The notes beneath the pieces are model-generated. The model did no database searches and was not told where the DNA came from. It worked only from the letters and a program-made list of their open reading frames with translations. This document shows, piece after piece, positions 1 to 8,860 of a DNA stretch of 64,000 bases (position 1 is the stretch's first letter; the number at the start of each line of letters is the position of its first letter). The position numbers and the translations under genes are program-made. Origin of the DNA: Chloroflexota bacterium. GTDB lineage: Bacteria; Chloroflexota; Anaerolineae; UBA2200; JACIWT01. The stretch is taken from assembly GCA_014360825.1 (NCBI GenBank), contig JACIWT010000009.1, positions 62,001 through 126,000 on the forward strand, read 5' to 3'.

Positions 1-1205
1 TTCTGAGGAAGTCTTTTGAGAAGTTCGAAACCCAAGCCCCTCAGGTTCTGAAGGAGGATTTCAGCACCTTTTGCCAGCAGAATAGTTTCTGGCTTGAGGA
101 CTTTACCCTCTTCATGTCTCTCAAGGATGCACATGGTGGGGCTGCTTGGGTCACTTGGGCTTCGGACATTGCTTCTCGCCAACCAGAGGCCGTGAGTCGC
201 TGGACCCAACACCTTGCCGATTCTATCCGCGCTCACAAATACTTCCAGTGGCTGTTCTTCAGGCAGTGGTGGGCCCTCAAAAAGTACGCAAATGAACGCG
301 GCGTCCGGATCATTGGTGATGTCCCGATCTTTGTGGCCCATGATAGTGCCGATGTTTGGGCGCATCCTGAATTGTTCTACTTGGACGAACAAGGCAACCC
401 CACAGTAGTAGCCGGTGTTCCGCCAGATTATTTCAGTGCTACCGGGCAATTGTGGGGCAACCCACTCTATCGTTGGGATGTGATGGCCCAGGATGGATAT
501 GCCTGGTGGATCGAACGTGTGCGAGCCACGCTTTCCGTAGTGGATATCATCCGATTAGACCATTTCCGTGGCTTTGAGGCCTATTGGGAGGTGCCGGGCA
601 CGGAAGACACTGCTATTCATGGCCGCTGGGTGAAAGGGCCTGGGGCAGCGCTTTTTGAGGCAATCCAAAAGTCGCTTGGCCAGTTGCCAATCATCGCTGA
701 GGATCTGGGCGTGATCACGCCGCCGGTGGTGGCCCTGCGAGAGAGATTTGGCTTCCCGGGGATGAAAATTCTCCAGTTCGCATTCGCTACGGGTGTGGCC
801 AAAATGGATAAGCCTTACTCATACCCTCGCAACTGCGTGGTTTACACTGGCACACATGACAACGACACGGCAATAGGTTGGTTCACTGGTTCTAGTACTC
901 CTGAGGAAAGAGAAAACGCCTTGAAATACCTGGGCACCGATGGTCGTGAATTCCATTGGGACCTCATTCGCCTGGCATTGAGTTCCGTCGCCGATGTGGC
1001 GATCATTCCGTTGCAGGATGTGCTGGGTCTGGGTACAGAGGCGCGAATGAACTACCCCAGCCGTGCTAGCGGTAACTGGCGGTGGCGTTTTCGCCACCAG
1101 ATGCTGACAGATGAAATTAGGCACCGATTAAAGGAAATGACGGAGATATACGGTCGGGCGCCGGCTGCAGGAAAAGAATCCCTCCCAGCGCAAGGTATCA
1201 GCTGA
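1..1205 (+). CDS. malQ: 4-alpha-glucanotransferase (amylomaltase), 5' end missing
   Basis: Transfers alpha-1,4-glucan segments between oligosaccharides in cytosolic maltodextrin and glycogen metabolism (GH77). The reading frame is open from base 3, so the gene begins outside the window; about 400 of the usual roughly 500 residues are present. The GH77 signatures run in order: FWLEDFTLFMSLKDAHGG, GDVPIFVAHDSADVW, PPDYFSATGQLWGNPLY, then IRLDHFRG (nucleophile Asp, codon near 558), AEDLG (acid/base Glu, near 699) and TGTHDND (third Asp, near 858). All three catalytic carboxylates are intact. The next gene has its own promoter, so malQ probably ends its own transcript. Identification is secure; only the N-terminus is unseen. 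Confidence 0.96.
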   Translation, partial: LRKSFEKFETQAPQVLKEDFSTFCQQNSFWLEDFTLFMSLKDAHGGAAWVTWASDIASRQPEAVSRWTQHLADSIRAHKYFQWLFFRQWWALKKYANERGVRIIGDVPIFVAHDSADVWAHPELFYLDEQGNPTVVAGVPPDYFSATGQLWGNPLYRWDVMAQDGYAWWIERVRATLSVVDIIRLDHFRGFEAYWEVPGTEDTAIHGRWVKGPGAALFEAIQKSLGQLPIIAEDLGVITPPVVALRERFGFPGMKILQFAFATGVAKMDKPYSYPRNCVVYTGTHDNDTAIGWFTGSSTPEERENALKYLGTDGREFHWDLIRLALSSVADVAIIPLQDVLGLGTEARMNYPSRASGNWRWRFRHQMLTDEIRHRLKEMTEIYGRAPAAGKESLPAQGIS

Positions 1206-1260
1206 GACCCCTCGTACCGTCTTCGTCTTGTTTGAGAAAGCATGCCCGATTTTTGTCCCA

Positions 1261-1285
1261 GGGCCAAGGCCCGATCCTTTGGCCC
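1261..1285. other. Strong hairpin after malQ, possible terminator
   Basis: GGGCCAAGG (1261-1269) can pair with CCTTTGGCCC (1276-1285) across a 6-base loop, with one bulged base. A U-tract does not follow on either strand, so this is not a classical intrinsic terminator. It lies between the malQ stop and the ffh promoter, where an end of transcription is expected. Confidence 0.4.
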
Positions 1286-1361
1286 ACTCTCTGGGTGATT
1301 ACATATCGCTCCGCCCTGAAGATGCTGGCTCTCGTGGTCCAGGTGCAAGCGCCGGTCTTGT

Positions 1362-1390
1362 TTGACCATTGCCTTCTTCTCCGCTAAAAT
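1362..1390 (+). promoter_or_regulatory. Sigma-70 type promoter for the ffh operon
   Basis: TTGACC (1362-1367), 17 bp spacer, TAAAAT (1385-1390). Transcription should begin near 1397, about 26 bases before the ffh start chosen here. It also argues against an upstream ATG at 1369, which lies inside the promoter spacer. Confidence 0.8.
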
Positions 1391-1422
1391 ACTTCCACTA
1401 TTTCAACTCAGATGTGAGTCTC

Positions 1423-2745
1423 ATGTTCGATAATCTTTCACGCAGACTGCAAGATATTTTGCGCAATCTCTCCCGAAAGGGCCGATTAACCGAAGCCGAT
1501 GTGGACGCGGTTCTTCGCGAGGTGCGGCTTGCCCTTTTGGAGGCCGACGTCAATTTCAGGGTGGTCAAAGAATTCGTCGCCCGTGTCCGCGAAAGAGCCA
1601 TCGGTGCTGATATATTGCATAGTCTTACTCCCGCCCAACAGGTGGTCAAGATCGTCCATGAGGAGATGGTAAGCATGTTGGGTGCACCAGGCAGGCTCAA
1701 CCTCTCCGGTCGACCGCCCCACGTGGTCATGCTTGTGGGTTTGCAGGGCTCGGGCAAGACTACCACTGCGGCCAAATTGGCTCTTGCCTTGCGTAAGTCG
1801 GGACAGCGACCGCTGCTTGTAGCTGCCGATCCACGTCGTCCTGCTGCGGTTACACAACTTCAAGTGTTAGGGCAGGTCCTTGATATCCCAGTGCATACAG
1901 AGAGTGTGGAGATAGACCCGGCCGAGACTTGTGCCAGGGCGGTAGAGCACGCCCGACAGTCAGCCCATAGCGTTGTCCTCTTGGACACTGGTGGGCGACT
2001 GCATATTGATGACGCGCTGATGGAAGAACTCGTGCGTATCAAGCAGCGCGTCTCGCCCGTGGAAGTAGTACTGGTTGCGGATGCCATGACTGGCCAAGAT
2101 GCAGTGCGAGTAGCGGATGATTTCAACAAGCGTGTGGGCCTGACGGGCCTTATTCTCACGAAAGTGGATGGGGATGCCCGTGGTGGTGCGGCCCTCTCCA
2201 TGCGCGCGGTCACCGGCGTGCCCATCAAATACTTAGGAGTGGGCGAGAAGACCGATGCGCTGGAACCTTTCCAACCTGACCGACTGGCCTCGCGCATCTT
2301 AGGCATGGGGGACATGCTTACACTCATTGAACGCGCCGAGGCTGCCTTCGATGAGGAACAGGCCCGCAGATTGCAGGAGAAACTCGCCACCGCCGATTTC
2401 GACTTGGAGGACTTCCGCGAGCAACTGCGCCAAGTCAAGCAGATGGGGCCGCTGCACCAAGTTTTGGAGATGATCCCAGGCTTTACCCAAATGAGCCGTG
2501 AGTTGCCCCAACATGTGACAGACCAGCAAATGAGACGCATCGAGGCCATCATCAACTCTATGACGCCAGAGGAGCGGAGAAATCCACGCATCATAGGAGG
2601 CAGTCGAAAGAAGCGCATTGCCCGGGGTAGTGGCACCACGATACAGGATGTAAACCAATTGCTGGGGCAGTTTCGCCAAATGCAACGCTTGATGAAGCAG
2701 ATTCGCGACGGTCGCAGCCGCGGCTTTCTATCCCTATTCAGATGA
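1423..2745 (+). CDS. ffh: Signal recognition particle protein Ffh (SRP54)
   Basis: SRP GTPase that binds signal peptides on the ribosome with the 4.5S RNA and docks to FtsY to deliver membrane proteins. The N domain starts at MFDNLSRRLQDILRNL, which fixes the start at 1423 (440 residues, normal size); an in-frame ATG at 1369 would begin inside the promoter. G-domain motifs: GLQGSGKTTTAAK (about 106-118), DPRRPAAVTQL, TKVDGDARGGAALS and GVGEKTDALEPF. The G3 box reads DTGGR where DTAGR is usual. The C-terminal M domain is methionine-rich and ends with the RGSGTTIQDVNQLLGQF signature. First gene of an operon with rpsP, khpA, rimM and dprA. Confidence 0.97.
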   Translation: MFDNLSRRLQDILRNLSRKGRLTEADVDAVLREVRLALLEADVNFRVVKEFVARVRERAIGADILHSLTPAQQVVKIVHEEMVSMLGAPGRLNLSGRPPHVVMLVGLQGSGKTTTAAKLALALRKSGQRPLLVAADPRRPAAVTQLQVLGQVLDIPVHTESVEIDPAETCARAVEHARQSAHSVVLLDTGGRLHIDDALMEELVRIKQRVSPVEVVLVADAMTGQDAVRVADDFNKRVGLTGLILTKVDGDARGGAALSMRAVTGVPIKYLGVGEKTDALEPFQPDRLASRILGMGDMLTLIERAEAAFDEEQARRLQEKLATADFDLEDFREQLRQVKQMGPLHQVLEMIPGFTQMSRELPQHVTDQQMRRIEAIINSMTPEERRNPRIIGGSRKKRIARGSGTTIQDVNQLLGQFRQMQRLMKQIRDGRSRGFLSLFR

Positions 2746-2801
2746 GTTCAGTGAGTAATACATCCACCATCATGGTTTGCATTTACTACTCCATCTATTT
2801 T

Positions 2802-2809
2802 GAGGAGGT
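2802..2809 (+). promoter_or_regulatory. Shine-Dalgarno site that fixes the TTG start of rpsP
   Basis: GAGGAGGT lies 8 bases before the TTG at 2818. The next in-frame start candidate upstream (TTG at 2800) overlaps this site, which excludes it. Confidence 0.8.
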
Positions 2810-2817
2810 ACGCTAAC

Positions 2818-3135
2818 TTGTTAAAGATCCGTCTGAGAAGAACGGGACTCAAGAAACAGCCTAGTTACCGCATAGTTGTGGCAGATTCGCGGTCTCCACG
2901 TGATGGAAGATTCTTGGAGATCGTCGGCCATTACAATCCGCGTACTGAGCCACCGTCTTTCGACCTGGATGCCGAGCGCATCCGGTACTGGCTCTCTCAA
3001 GGGGCCCAACCCACCGATACAGTAGCCCGCCTTCTGGACAAGGAGGGACTACTGACTCGGAAGCAAAAGATGGCTGCTCCTAAAGCCGCAAAGGCCGATA
3101 ACGTACCGACGGAGGGCGAGAAGGAGCCTTCGTGA
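2818..3135 (+). CDS. rpsP: 30S ribosomal protein S16
   Basis: Small-subunit ribosomal protein that binds 16S rRNA during assembly. The family N-terminus [19 protein letters not shown] begins exactly at a TTG codon, followed by [22 protein letters not shown]. Length is 105 residues, somewhat longer than the usual 80-90, with an Ala/Lys-rich charged tail after residue 80. It follows ffh by about 70 bases, and its stop overlaps the khpA start (TGATG), so the two are translationally coupled. The ffh-rpsP-KH-rimM order is the common bacterial arrangement. Confidence 0.97.
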   Translation: MLKIRLRRTGLKKQPSYRIVVADSRSPRDGRFLEIVGHYNPRTEPPSFDLDAERIRYWLSQGAQPTDTVARLLDKEGLLTRKQKMAAPKAAKADNVPTEGEKEPS

Positions 3136-3377
3136 TGGAAGAGGATCGCATGAGGGCCCTCATCGAGTATATAGCCCGCTCTCTGGTTGACTACCCTGAC
3201 GCCGTCCATGTGGAGCGGATATCCGGTACCCACACTACTATCTACGAACTGCGCGTTGCTCCGGAGGACATGGGCCGCGTGATTGGCAAGCAAGGCCGAG
3301 TGGTGAACGCCATGCGTACGCTGGTGCGTGTGGCTGGCTCGCGTGAAGGGAAGCGCGCGACGCTTGAAGTCGTCTAG
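3135..3377 (+). CDS. khpA: KH-domain RNA-binding protein KhpA (YlqC family)
   Basis: Small single-KH RNA-binding protein of about 80 residues. The family fold is visible as ALIEYIARSLVDYPDAVHV, then the RNA-binding GxxG loop as GRVIGKQGRVVNAMRTLV, ending in a beta strand KRATLEVV. In other bacteria KhpA pairs with KhpB and influences cell elongation and RNA stability; that role is inferred here. The ATG at 3135 overlaps the rpsP stop; an internal ATG at 3150 is an alternative start. It sits between rpsP and rimM, its conserved place. Confidence 0.93.
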   Translation: MEEDRMRALIEYIARSLVDYPDAVHVERISGTHTTIYELRVAPEDMGRVIGKQGRVVNAMRTLVRVAGSREGKRATLEVV

Positions 3378-3408
3378 GTTCGACGCTACAGGACTAGCAT
3401 GATGTCGC

Positions 3409-3927
3409 ATGGCGGGTCGGGTTGTTCCTGAATATTTGGTCATCGGCCGAGTAGTGGCTCCCTGGGGGAGGAGCGGCGAGATCAAAGTGGCCCTGGAGAC
3501 CGACTTTCCTCACCGTTTTGCGCTGCTTCGCGAGGTGTTCGTTGGCCCAGACCGAACACCCCGGGCATTGCTTTCCAGCCGCCTACACCAAGGTCACGTC
3601 ATTCTTCGATTGGCTGGCTGCGACGATCGCAATGCCGCAGAGGGATTGCGAGGTCTAGAGATACTGATCCCCATTTCGCAGGCCATGCCGTTGGAGGAGG
3701 GGCAATACTATCTGCACCAGATATTCGATTTGCATGTGTACGACGAATCTGAGTGCTATCTAGGCCAAGTTATGGAGATATTGGTGACCGGCAGCAACGA
3801 CGTCTATGTGGTGCGAGATGGCGAGCGAGAACTCCTTATACCCGCCCTTGCTGACGTGATTCTCCGTGTGGATCTGGAACAAGGCCGCATGATTGTCCGT
3901 CTGCCGAAAGGGTTGGACGAACTGTGA
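3409..3927 (+). CDS. rimM: Ribosome maturation factor RimM
   Basis: Assists maturation of the 30S head region and binds protein S19. The N-terminal RimM domain begins with YLVIGRVVAPWGRSGEIKVALETDFP. The C-terminal PRC-barrel is visible as YYLHQIFDLHVYD...LGQVMEILVTGSNDVYVV and ends with the family tail LLIPALADVILRVDLEQGRMIVRLP. At 172 residues it is normal in size. No clear Shine-Dalgarno site precedes the ATG. The stop overlaps the GTG start of dprA by 3 bases. The usual downstream partners trmD and rplS are not here; dprA follows instead. Confidence 0.96.
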   Translation: MAGRVVPEYLVIGRVVAPWGRSGEIKVALETDFPHRFALLREVFVGPDRTPRALLSSRLHQGHVILRLAGCDDRNAAEGLRGLEILIPISQAMPLEEGQYYLHQIFDLHVYDESECYLGQVMEILVTGSNDVYVVRDGERELLIPALADVILRVDLEQGRMIVRLPKGLDEL

Positions 3928-5039
3928 ACGAGAACACCCGCTACTGGGTGGGCTTCAATATCGTGCCTGGTATCGGCCCTGTCAAAGTCCGTGCTTTGGT
4001 AGAGCACTTCGGCAGCGTGAAAGCAGCCTGGCATGCTGATAGTGCTGCACTGCAGGGCAGCGGGCTTGACCGACGCGCTCTGGAAAACTTTCTTGCTGCC
4101 CGCTCTAGCATTTCATTAGACGAGGAAATGGAGCGCATCCGCGAGCAGGGGGTGACCATCATCACATGGGATGACCCAGATTATCCACGCCTTTTGCGCG
4201 AGATTTACGCCCCACCACCGGTGCTTTACGTGAAGGGCTCGCTGACCCCCGCCGACGAATACGCTGTCGCGATTGTCGGTACGCGGCGTGCCACGCACTA
4301 CGGCCGAGAGGTCACATCTCGCCTGGCAGGCGGCTTGGCTGCCAACGGAGTTACTGTGGTTAGCGGTCTGGCGCGCGGGATCGATGCCATAGCCCACCGT
4401 GCCGCTCTGGACGCTGGTGGACGAACGATCGCCATCTTAGGTTGCGGGATAGACATCGTCTACCCACCCGAACACGCTCGCCTCGCACAGGAGATTATCG
4501 CCAACGGCGCACTGATTACTGATTACCCGTTGGGCACAAAGCCCGATGCAGGTAACTTTCCCGCTCGCAACCGCATTATCAGTGGACTATGTCTGGGCAC
4601 CCTCGTCACTGAAGCGGATGAGCAAAGTGGAGCCCTGATTACTGCGCGCTACGCCTTAGAACAGGGACGCGAAGTCTTTGCCGTGCCGGGCAGCATCCTG
4701 ACAAGAAGCAGTGCGGGCACCAACCGCCTGATACAGGCTGGCGAAGCCAAGTTGGTTCACGATGTACAGGATATCCTGGAAGAACTTAACCTCACTATGA
4801 TCGTAGAGCAGACTGAAGTGCGTGAAATAGCGCCCAGCAGCGAAAAGGAAGCGCGTTTGCTCCAGCACCTTTCTGACGAGCCAGTCCACATCGATGATTT
4901 GGGTCGCGTTAGTGGGCTACCGATTGTGGAAGTGAGCAGCACCTTAGCATTGATGGAACTCAAAGGTCTGGTGCGCCGTGTCAGTGGGATGAACTATGTT
5001 CTGGCACGCGAAAGTCGCGTGGATTATGTGATTGATTGA
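3924..5039 (+). CDS. dprA: DNA-processing protein DprA (Smf)
   Basis: Loads RecA on incoming single-stranded DNA during natural transformation. It starts with GTG inside the rimM stop. An N-terminal helix-hairpin-helix/SAM-like region (GFNIVPGIGPVKVRALVEHFGS) is followed by the Rossmann-like DprA core: VAIVGTRRATHYGREV, VSGLARGIDAIAH, AILGCGIDIVYPPEH, NFPARNRIISGLC and TEADEQSGALITARYALEQGR. A winged-helix domain (about residues 300-365) closes the protein. At 371 residues it is full length. It implies possible competence, also suggested by comM further on, although no uptake apparatus is seen in this window. Confidence 0.96.
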   Translation: MNENTRYWVGFNIVPGIGPVKVRALVEHFGSVKAAWHADSAALQGSGLDRRALENFLAARSSISLDEEMERIREQGVTIITWDDPDYPRLLREIYAPPPVLYVKGSLTPADEYAVAIVGTRRATHYGREVTSRLAGGLAANGVTVVSGLARGIDAIAHRAALDAGGRTIAILGCGIDIVYPPEHARLAQEIIANGALITDYPLGTKPDAGNFPARNRIISGLCLGTLVTEADEQSGALITARYALEQGREVFAVPGSILTRSSAGTNRLIQAGEAKLVHDVQDILEELNLTMIVEQTEVREIAPSSEKEARLLQHLSDEPVHIDDLGRVSGLPIVEVSSTLALMELKGLVRRVSGMNYVLARESRVDYVID

Positions 5040-5056
5040 GACGCTGGGGATTTTCA

Positions 5057-6142
5057 ATGGTGCAGAACGAAAGTTTGTATGCTGCAGTCCTGGCGGGTGG
5101 CGGAGGCACTAGGCTATGGCCCCGTAGCCGGCAACGATTGCCGAAACATCTGCTTAGCCTGGTGGGTGAGATGCCTCTGTTGAATCAGACCCTCGAGCGC
5201 ATCCGGCCGCTCGTTGCACCAGAACGCACGTTTGTAGTCACGGTAGCAGACCATGCGGATCTGGTGCGTGAGCAAGTCAGCACTCTACCATCCCAGAATA
5301 TCATCGTTGAACCCGAAGGACACGGTACTGCGCCCTGCATTGGGTTGGCTGCGTTGCACATCCACCGCCGCAATCCAGAGGCAACGATGATCTCGCTCCA
5401 TGCAGACCATACAATTGCCGACGCAGAGAATTTCCGCCGCATCCTAACGGCTACTATCCCCATCGCCCAACAAGGATATTTGGTTACCCTCGGCATCAAG
5501 CCCAGTTATCCAGAGACAGGCTACGGTTATATTCAGCAGGGGGAACACATCGCGAATGTAGATGGGCATCCGATTTACAGGGTAGAACGCTTTACTGAAA
5601 AGCCACGTCTGGAGATTGCCCGCGAATTCTTACGTCGAGGCAATTATTACTGGAATAGCGGCATCTTCGTCTGGAAAGTTTCGACCATTTTGGAACAGAT
5701 GAGTCTTCTCTTACCCGATCTTTACGCGCAGTTAATGGAGATCCAGGCCGTGTTAGGCACTCCGCAAGAGGACGACGTCTTGCGCTCTACCTGGCAAAAA
5801 GTGCGCGATATGACTATTGACGTGGGAATTATGGAGCGGGCCGCGGATGTGGCTGTCATCCCTGCTGCCATTCAATGGAACGATGTAGGGAGTTGGTCGT
5901 CTTTAGCAGAACTCTTGCCAAACGACGCGCAGGGCAACGTCATTCAGGGTGAACATATCGGGTTGGACACTGAGAACTGCTTGATCTACGGCAGTGAGCG
6001 GTTAATTGCTACCATAGGTTTGCATAATCTGATCATCGTAGATGCCGGCGACGTCCTTCTCATCTGCCCGAAAGAGCGGGCGCAGGACGTAAAAAGGATT
6101 GTGGACCAGTTGAAGGCAACTGGGAAAGAGGAGTATCTCTGA
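5057..6142 (+). CDS. manC: Mannose-1-phosphate guanylyltransferase
   Basis: Makes GDP-mannose from mannose-1-phosphate and GTP for glycan and envelope synthesis. The N-terminal nucleotide-binding signature is VLAGGGGTRLWPRSR, with the Lys of LPKHLLSL after it. Further family marks are EPEGHGTAPCIGLAAL, HADHTI, GYGYIQQG, FTEKPRLEIA, NYYWNSGIFVWK and IQWNDVGSWSSL. At about 361 residues it is the short form without the phosphomannose isomerase domain. The ATG at 5057 is chosen because it follows GGGGA; an in-frame TTG at 5036 overlaps the dprA stop. The bifunctional isomerase at 48.4 kb could supply mannose-6-phosphate. Confidence 0.92.
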   Translation: MVQNESLYAAVLAGGGGTRLWPRSRQRLPKHLLSLVGEMPLLNQTLERIRPLVAPERTFVVTVADHADLVREQVSTLPSQNIIVEPEGHGTAPCIGLAALHIHRRNPEATMISLHADHTIADAENFRRILTATIPIAQQGYLVTLGIKPSYPETGYGYIQQGEHIANVDGHPIYRVERFTEKPRLEIAREFLRRGNYYWNSGIFVWKVSTILEQMSLLLPDLYAQLMEIQAVLGTPQEDDVLRSTWQKVRDMTIDVGIMERAADVAVIPAAIQWNDVGSWSSLAELLPNDAQGNVIQGEHIGLDTENCLIYGSERLIATIGLHNLIIVDAGDVLLICPKERAQDVKRIVDQLKATGKEEYL

Positions 6143-6211
6143 ATCATAGCCGGCAATCAGCGGCTCCAGACAAGTGTTTGTTGCTGGCCCGGTATCTTGG
6201 AGTTGATACGC

Positions 6212-7414
6212 TTGCGCGCTGAGATTCTCACGATTGGCACGGAATTACTACTTGGGGAAATTGTGGATACCAATGCCGCCTACATCGCGAAGCACCTGGC
6301 GGACATTGGCATAGATCATTACTACACTGTTACTGTAGGTGACAATGAGGATCGTATCAGCGCTGCTTTGTGCGATGCGCTGGCCCGCGCCGATGTGGTT
6401 ATTGCTACCGGAGGCCTGGGCCCGACGGTAGATGACGTTACCCGCCAGGCTGTAGCCCGGGCCGTAAACCGTCCGTTAGTATTGCACCCCGAATTACTCA
6501 CGCAGATTGAGGCCAGGTTTCGTTCCCTTGGCGTCACCATGACCGAGAACAATCGCCGCCAGGCCTATATTCCCCAAGGGGCCATCGTGATCGAAAATCC
6601 GGTGGGCACTGCCCCAGCCTTCATTGTCGAGCAGGATGAGAAGTCCATTGTTGTTCTCCCCGGCGTGCCTCATGAGATGCGCTATCTGCTGGAAACCCAT
6701 GTGCTACCGCATCTGCAGGCGAAGATGGGTGAATCAATGGTCATTCTCACCCGCGTGTTACACACCGCTGGCCTTGGCGAAAGCCAAGTGGACATGCTCA
6801 TCCAGGATCTCGAAGAGGGCACCAACCCTACTGTCGGTCTTTCCGCCCACCCCGGTCAGACGGATATACGTATTACGGCCAAGGCACCAGACCGAGCGGC
6901 GGCACAGGCACTCATAGCGCCAATAGAAGCACAAGTGCGAGAACGACTGGGCGTTGCAATTTATGGCGCGGATGGAGAGCGACTGGAAGACGTCATAATA
7001 AGGCTGCTTCAAAAGCAGCGGCAGACACTCGTAGTTGTGGAGAGTGTATCTGGCGGAATGGTAGCAAGCCGCCTTTCCTGTGTCGCGGGAGCGAAGGGAT
7101 TTTTCCTCGGTGGGCTGGTAATGCCTGATCTGGCATCTGCCTTGCGCCAATTAGGGATTCCCAACTCCAGTGAGGGGGAATGCGGTGTGGCCGCACATCT
7201 GGTTGCGAGAGCGCGTGAGGCTTACAAAGCAGATTGGGCTCTTGCTGTGCTGGAAAATGGGGATGAGGGCAGTGTGTGTTTGGCATTGGCAACCGTCGTG
7301 GAAACCAGCCACCGCCTGCTGAGGCGTCGAGACGAGCCAGAGATTACAAAATTGTGGTTGGCCAACGTGGCACTGGACTTTCTTCGCCGGAGACTGTTAA
7401 AAGATCACCTGTAA
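6212..7414 (+). CDS. cinA: CinA-like protein with degenerate C-terminal amidase domain
   Basis: The N-terminal MoCF/COG1058 domain is typical: RAEILTIGTELLLGEIVDTN, VGDNEDRI, ATGGLGPTVDDVTRQA and LPGVPHEM. In the family this domain hydrolyses ADP-ribose-type pyrophosphates. The C-terminal region (about residues 265-400) corresponds to nicotinamide-nucleotide amidase PncC, but the ES(C/L)TGG motif is ESVSGG and the conserved AVTGIAGP...KPVG segment is replaced by AVLENGDEGSV, so amidase activity is doubtful. The TTG at 6212 is preferred because GGAG (6199-6202) precedes it and the family N-terminus MxAEI begins there; TTG at 6197 is the alternative. Confidence 0.9.
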   Translation: MRAEILTIGTELLLGEIVDTNAAYIAKHLADIGIDHYYTVTVGDNEDRISAALCDALARADVVIATGGLGPTVDDVTRQAVARAVNRPLVLHPELLTQIEARFRSLGVTMTENNRRQAYIPQGAIVIENPVGTAPAFIVEQDEKSIVVLPGVPHEMRYLLETHVLPHLQAKMGESMVILTRVLHTAGLGESQVDMLIQDLEEGTNPTVGLSAHPGQTDIRITAKAPDRAAAQALIAPIEAQVRERLGVAIYGADGERLEDVIIRLLQKQRQTLVVVESVSGGMVASRLSCVAGAKGFFLGGLVMPDLASALRQLGIPNSSEGECGVAAHLVARAREAYKADWALAVLENGDEGSVCLALATVVETSHRLLRRRDEPEITKLWLANVALDFLRRRLLKDHL

Positions 7415-7468
7415 GGATGCCCTTTCATCCACCCTCTCCCTGCTAAACAAATTACACATCGCGTGTAT

Positions 7469-8581
7469 TCATTCGGTTGGCGGACGGGTTTTCAAACCCG
7501 CACCCGTCAATGGCAGGACGATGATCTTATCTTTATCAAGCAGTGAATTCAACTGCGATAGCGCAGCGAAGGGTGCCGCCGATGTAGGTTCGATGTACAA
7601 GCCCATGTGGGCCAATGCCCTTCGCGCCGCAAGGATGTGATCGTCGTCCACAGTGACAAACGTGCCACTCGTTTCACGTACGACGCGCAGGATTGCTGCC
7701 CCATGCACTGGTTGGACGATACGTATGCCCTCGGCTACGGTCTCGCCTGGCTGAATAGCGGGTGCCTCAGAGAGGCCATTATGGTAGGCCAGGTAAAGCG
7801 GGGCACATGCTGTGGCCTGAACACCGATGAATCGCGGTAATCGGTGAATTAGACCCGCCTCGCGCAAGGCGAGGAAGCCTTGGTACGTTCCTAGAAGCAG
7901 CGTTCCGTGGCCGACCGGAAAGACGATGCTATCCGGCACATTTCCCTCTAACTGTTCCCAGAGTTCGTAGGCGAAGGTGCGCATGCCGAAAAGCGCCAGC
8001 GGGTTATAATAGTGGCTAGCATAGTATGCGCCTTTTGCAGCCGCTTGTTGGGCAGCGCGAGCAGCATTCTCTCGTGGACCGGGCACGCGAACGAGCCTGG
8101 CCCCGTAAATCTCGATCTGCGCAGTCTTCGCTGGTGAGGTGTAGGCTGGGACGTAGATATGTGCCTCTATGCCAGCCCGGCCTGCGTAGGCAGCTAATGC
8201 CGCCCCGGCGTTACCAGACGAATCCTCGACTACAAGCCGAACTCCCATCGCGTTTAGCACTGTCACCAGCACTGATGCCCCGCGGTCTTTAAATGAGCCA
8301 GTGGGATTCACAAACTCTAGTTTGCAGTAGTACTCACGATTCCCCCAGGGAACCGTTATCAGCGGTGTGAGACCCTCGCCCAACGTCACCGGATTGGATC
8401 TGGGGGGCAGGGGCAATGAGGCTCGATAACGCCATAGCCCCCACGTTTCCCTTTCGATTTGGGCAGCGTCGAAGGCGGGAGCACCCTCGAGGTCAAAAAG
8501 GCCACCGCAGGTGCAGACCCACATGCGGGTGCAGAAGTCATATGTTTTGTGGCAACGAGTGCAACGGAAAGTGGTAGTCAC
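7469..8581 (-). CDS. thrC: Threonine synthase-like PLP-dependent enzyme
   Basis: Fold-type II PLP enzyme of 370 residues. A zinc-ribbon-like N-terminus (CTRCHKTYDF...CTCGGLFDL) precedes the catalytic core, as in many bacterial and archaeal threonine synthases. The PLP lysine lies in NPTGSFKDRGA, and the phosphate-binding loop is probably DSSGNAGAALAAYA. GEGLTPL is the usual threonine synthase substrate-side motif. The reaction would be O-phosphohomoserine to threonine; a related beta-elimination activity cannot be excluded. Monocistronic, convergent with cinA, with its own consensus promoter upstream. Confidence 0.8.
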   Translation of the reverse strand: MTTTFRCTRCHKTYDFCTRMWVCTCGGLFDLEGAPAFDAAQIERETWGLWRYRASLPLPPRSNPVTLGEGLTPLITVPWGNREYYCKLEFVNPTGSFKDRGASVLVTVLNAMGVRLVVEDSSGNAGAALAAYAGRAGIEAHIYVPAYTSPAKTAQIEIYGARLVRVPGPRENAARAAQQAAAKGAYYASHYYNPLALFGMRTFAYELWEQLEGNVPDSIVFPVGHGTLLLGTYQGFLALREAGLIHRLPRFIGVQATACAPLYLAYHNGLSEAPAIQPGETVAEGIRIVQPVHGAAILRVVRETSGTFVTVDDDHILAARRALAHMGLYIEPTSAAPFAALSQLNSLLDKDKIIVLPLTGAGLKTRPPTE

Positions 8582-8682
8582 TGGTGCATCTCCGATCCGA
8601 TCTATCTGTTTCGACGTGCTGCCTGGTGTGTATCAACACGCTCCAGCCGAATCTGATGGCCGCCAGGTTCCCGTTGCTCGGC

Positions 8683-8711
8683 AGTGTAGCACAGGCATAC
8701 TATGATGTCAA
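8683..8711 (-). promoter_or_regulatory. Promoter for the threonine synthase-like gene
   Basis: On the reverse strand: TTGACA (8706-8711), 17 bp, TACACT (8683-8688). Initiation near 8676 would give a leader of about 95 bases before the ATG at 8581. No specific leader element was recognised in it. Confidence 0.75.
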
Positions 8712-8807
8712 CTCACCAATACGGTTACAGCGCCGTTTCGGCTGCGGCGTGATGAACATTCGATCGCCTTGCCCAGATCAGGATGGTGATGGAATCAGTC
8801 AGAGGGT

Positions 8808-8835
8808 TTGACAAATTCCAGTAGCAACTTATAAT
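8808..8835 (+). promoter_or_regulatory. Consensus promoter for the riboswitch operon
   Basis: TTGACA (8808-8813), 16 bp, TATAAT (8830-8835). Both hexamers are perfect. Initiation is expected near 8842, just before the riboswitch aptamer. It is divergent from the threonine synthase promoter about 100 bp away. Confidence 0.9.
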
Positions 8836-8860
8836 ATTAACTAAAGTGAATAGAAACTTT

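Noticed and set aside
1860-2639. Reverse open frame of 259 codons inside ffh
   Set aside because: Antisense shadow of a conserved gene; Ser/Arg-rich composition typical of a mirrored GC-rich frame.
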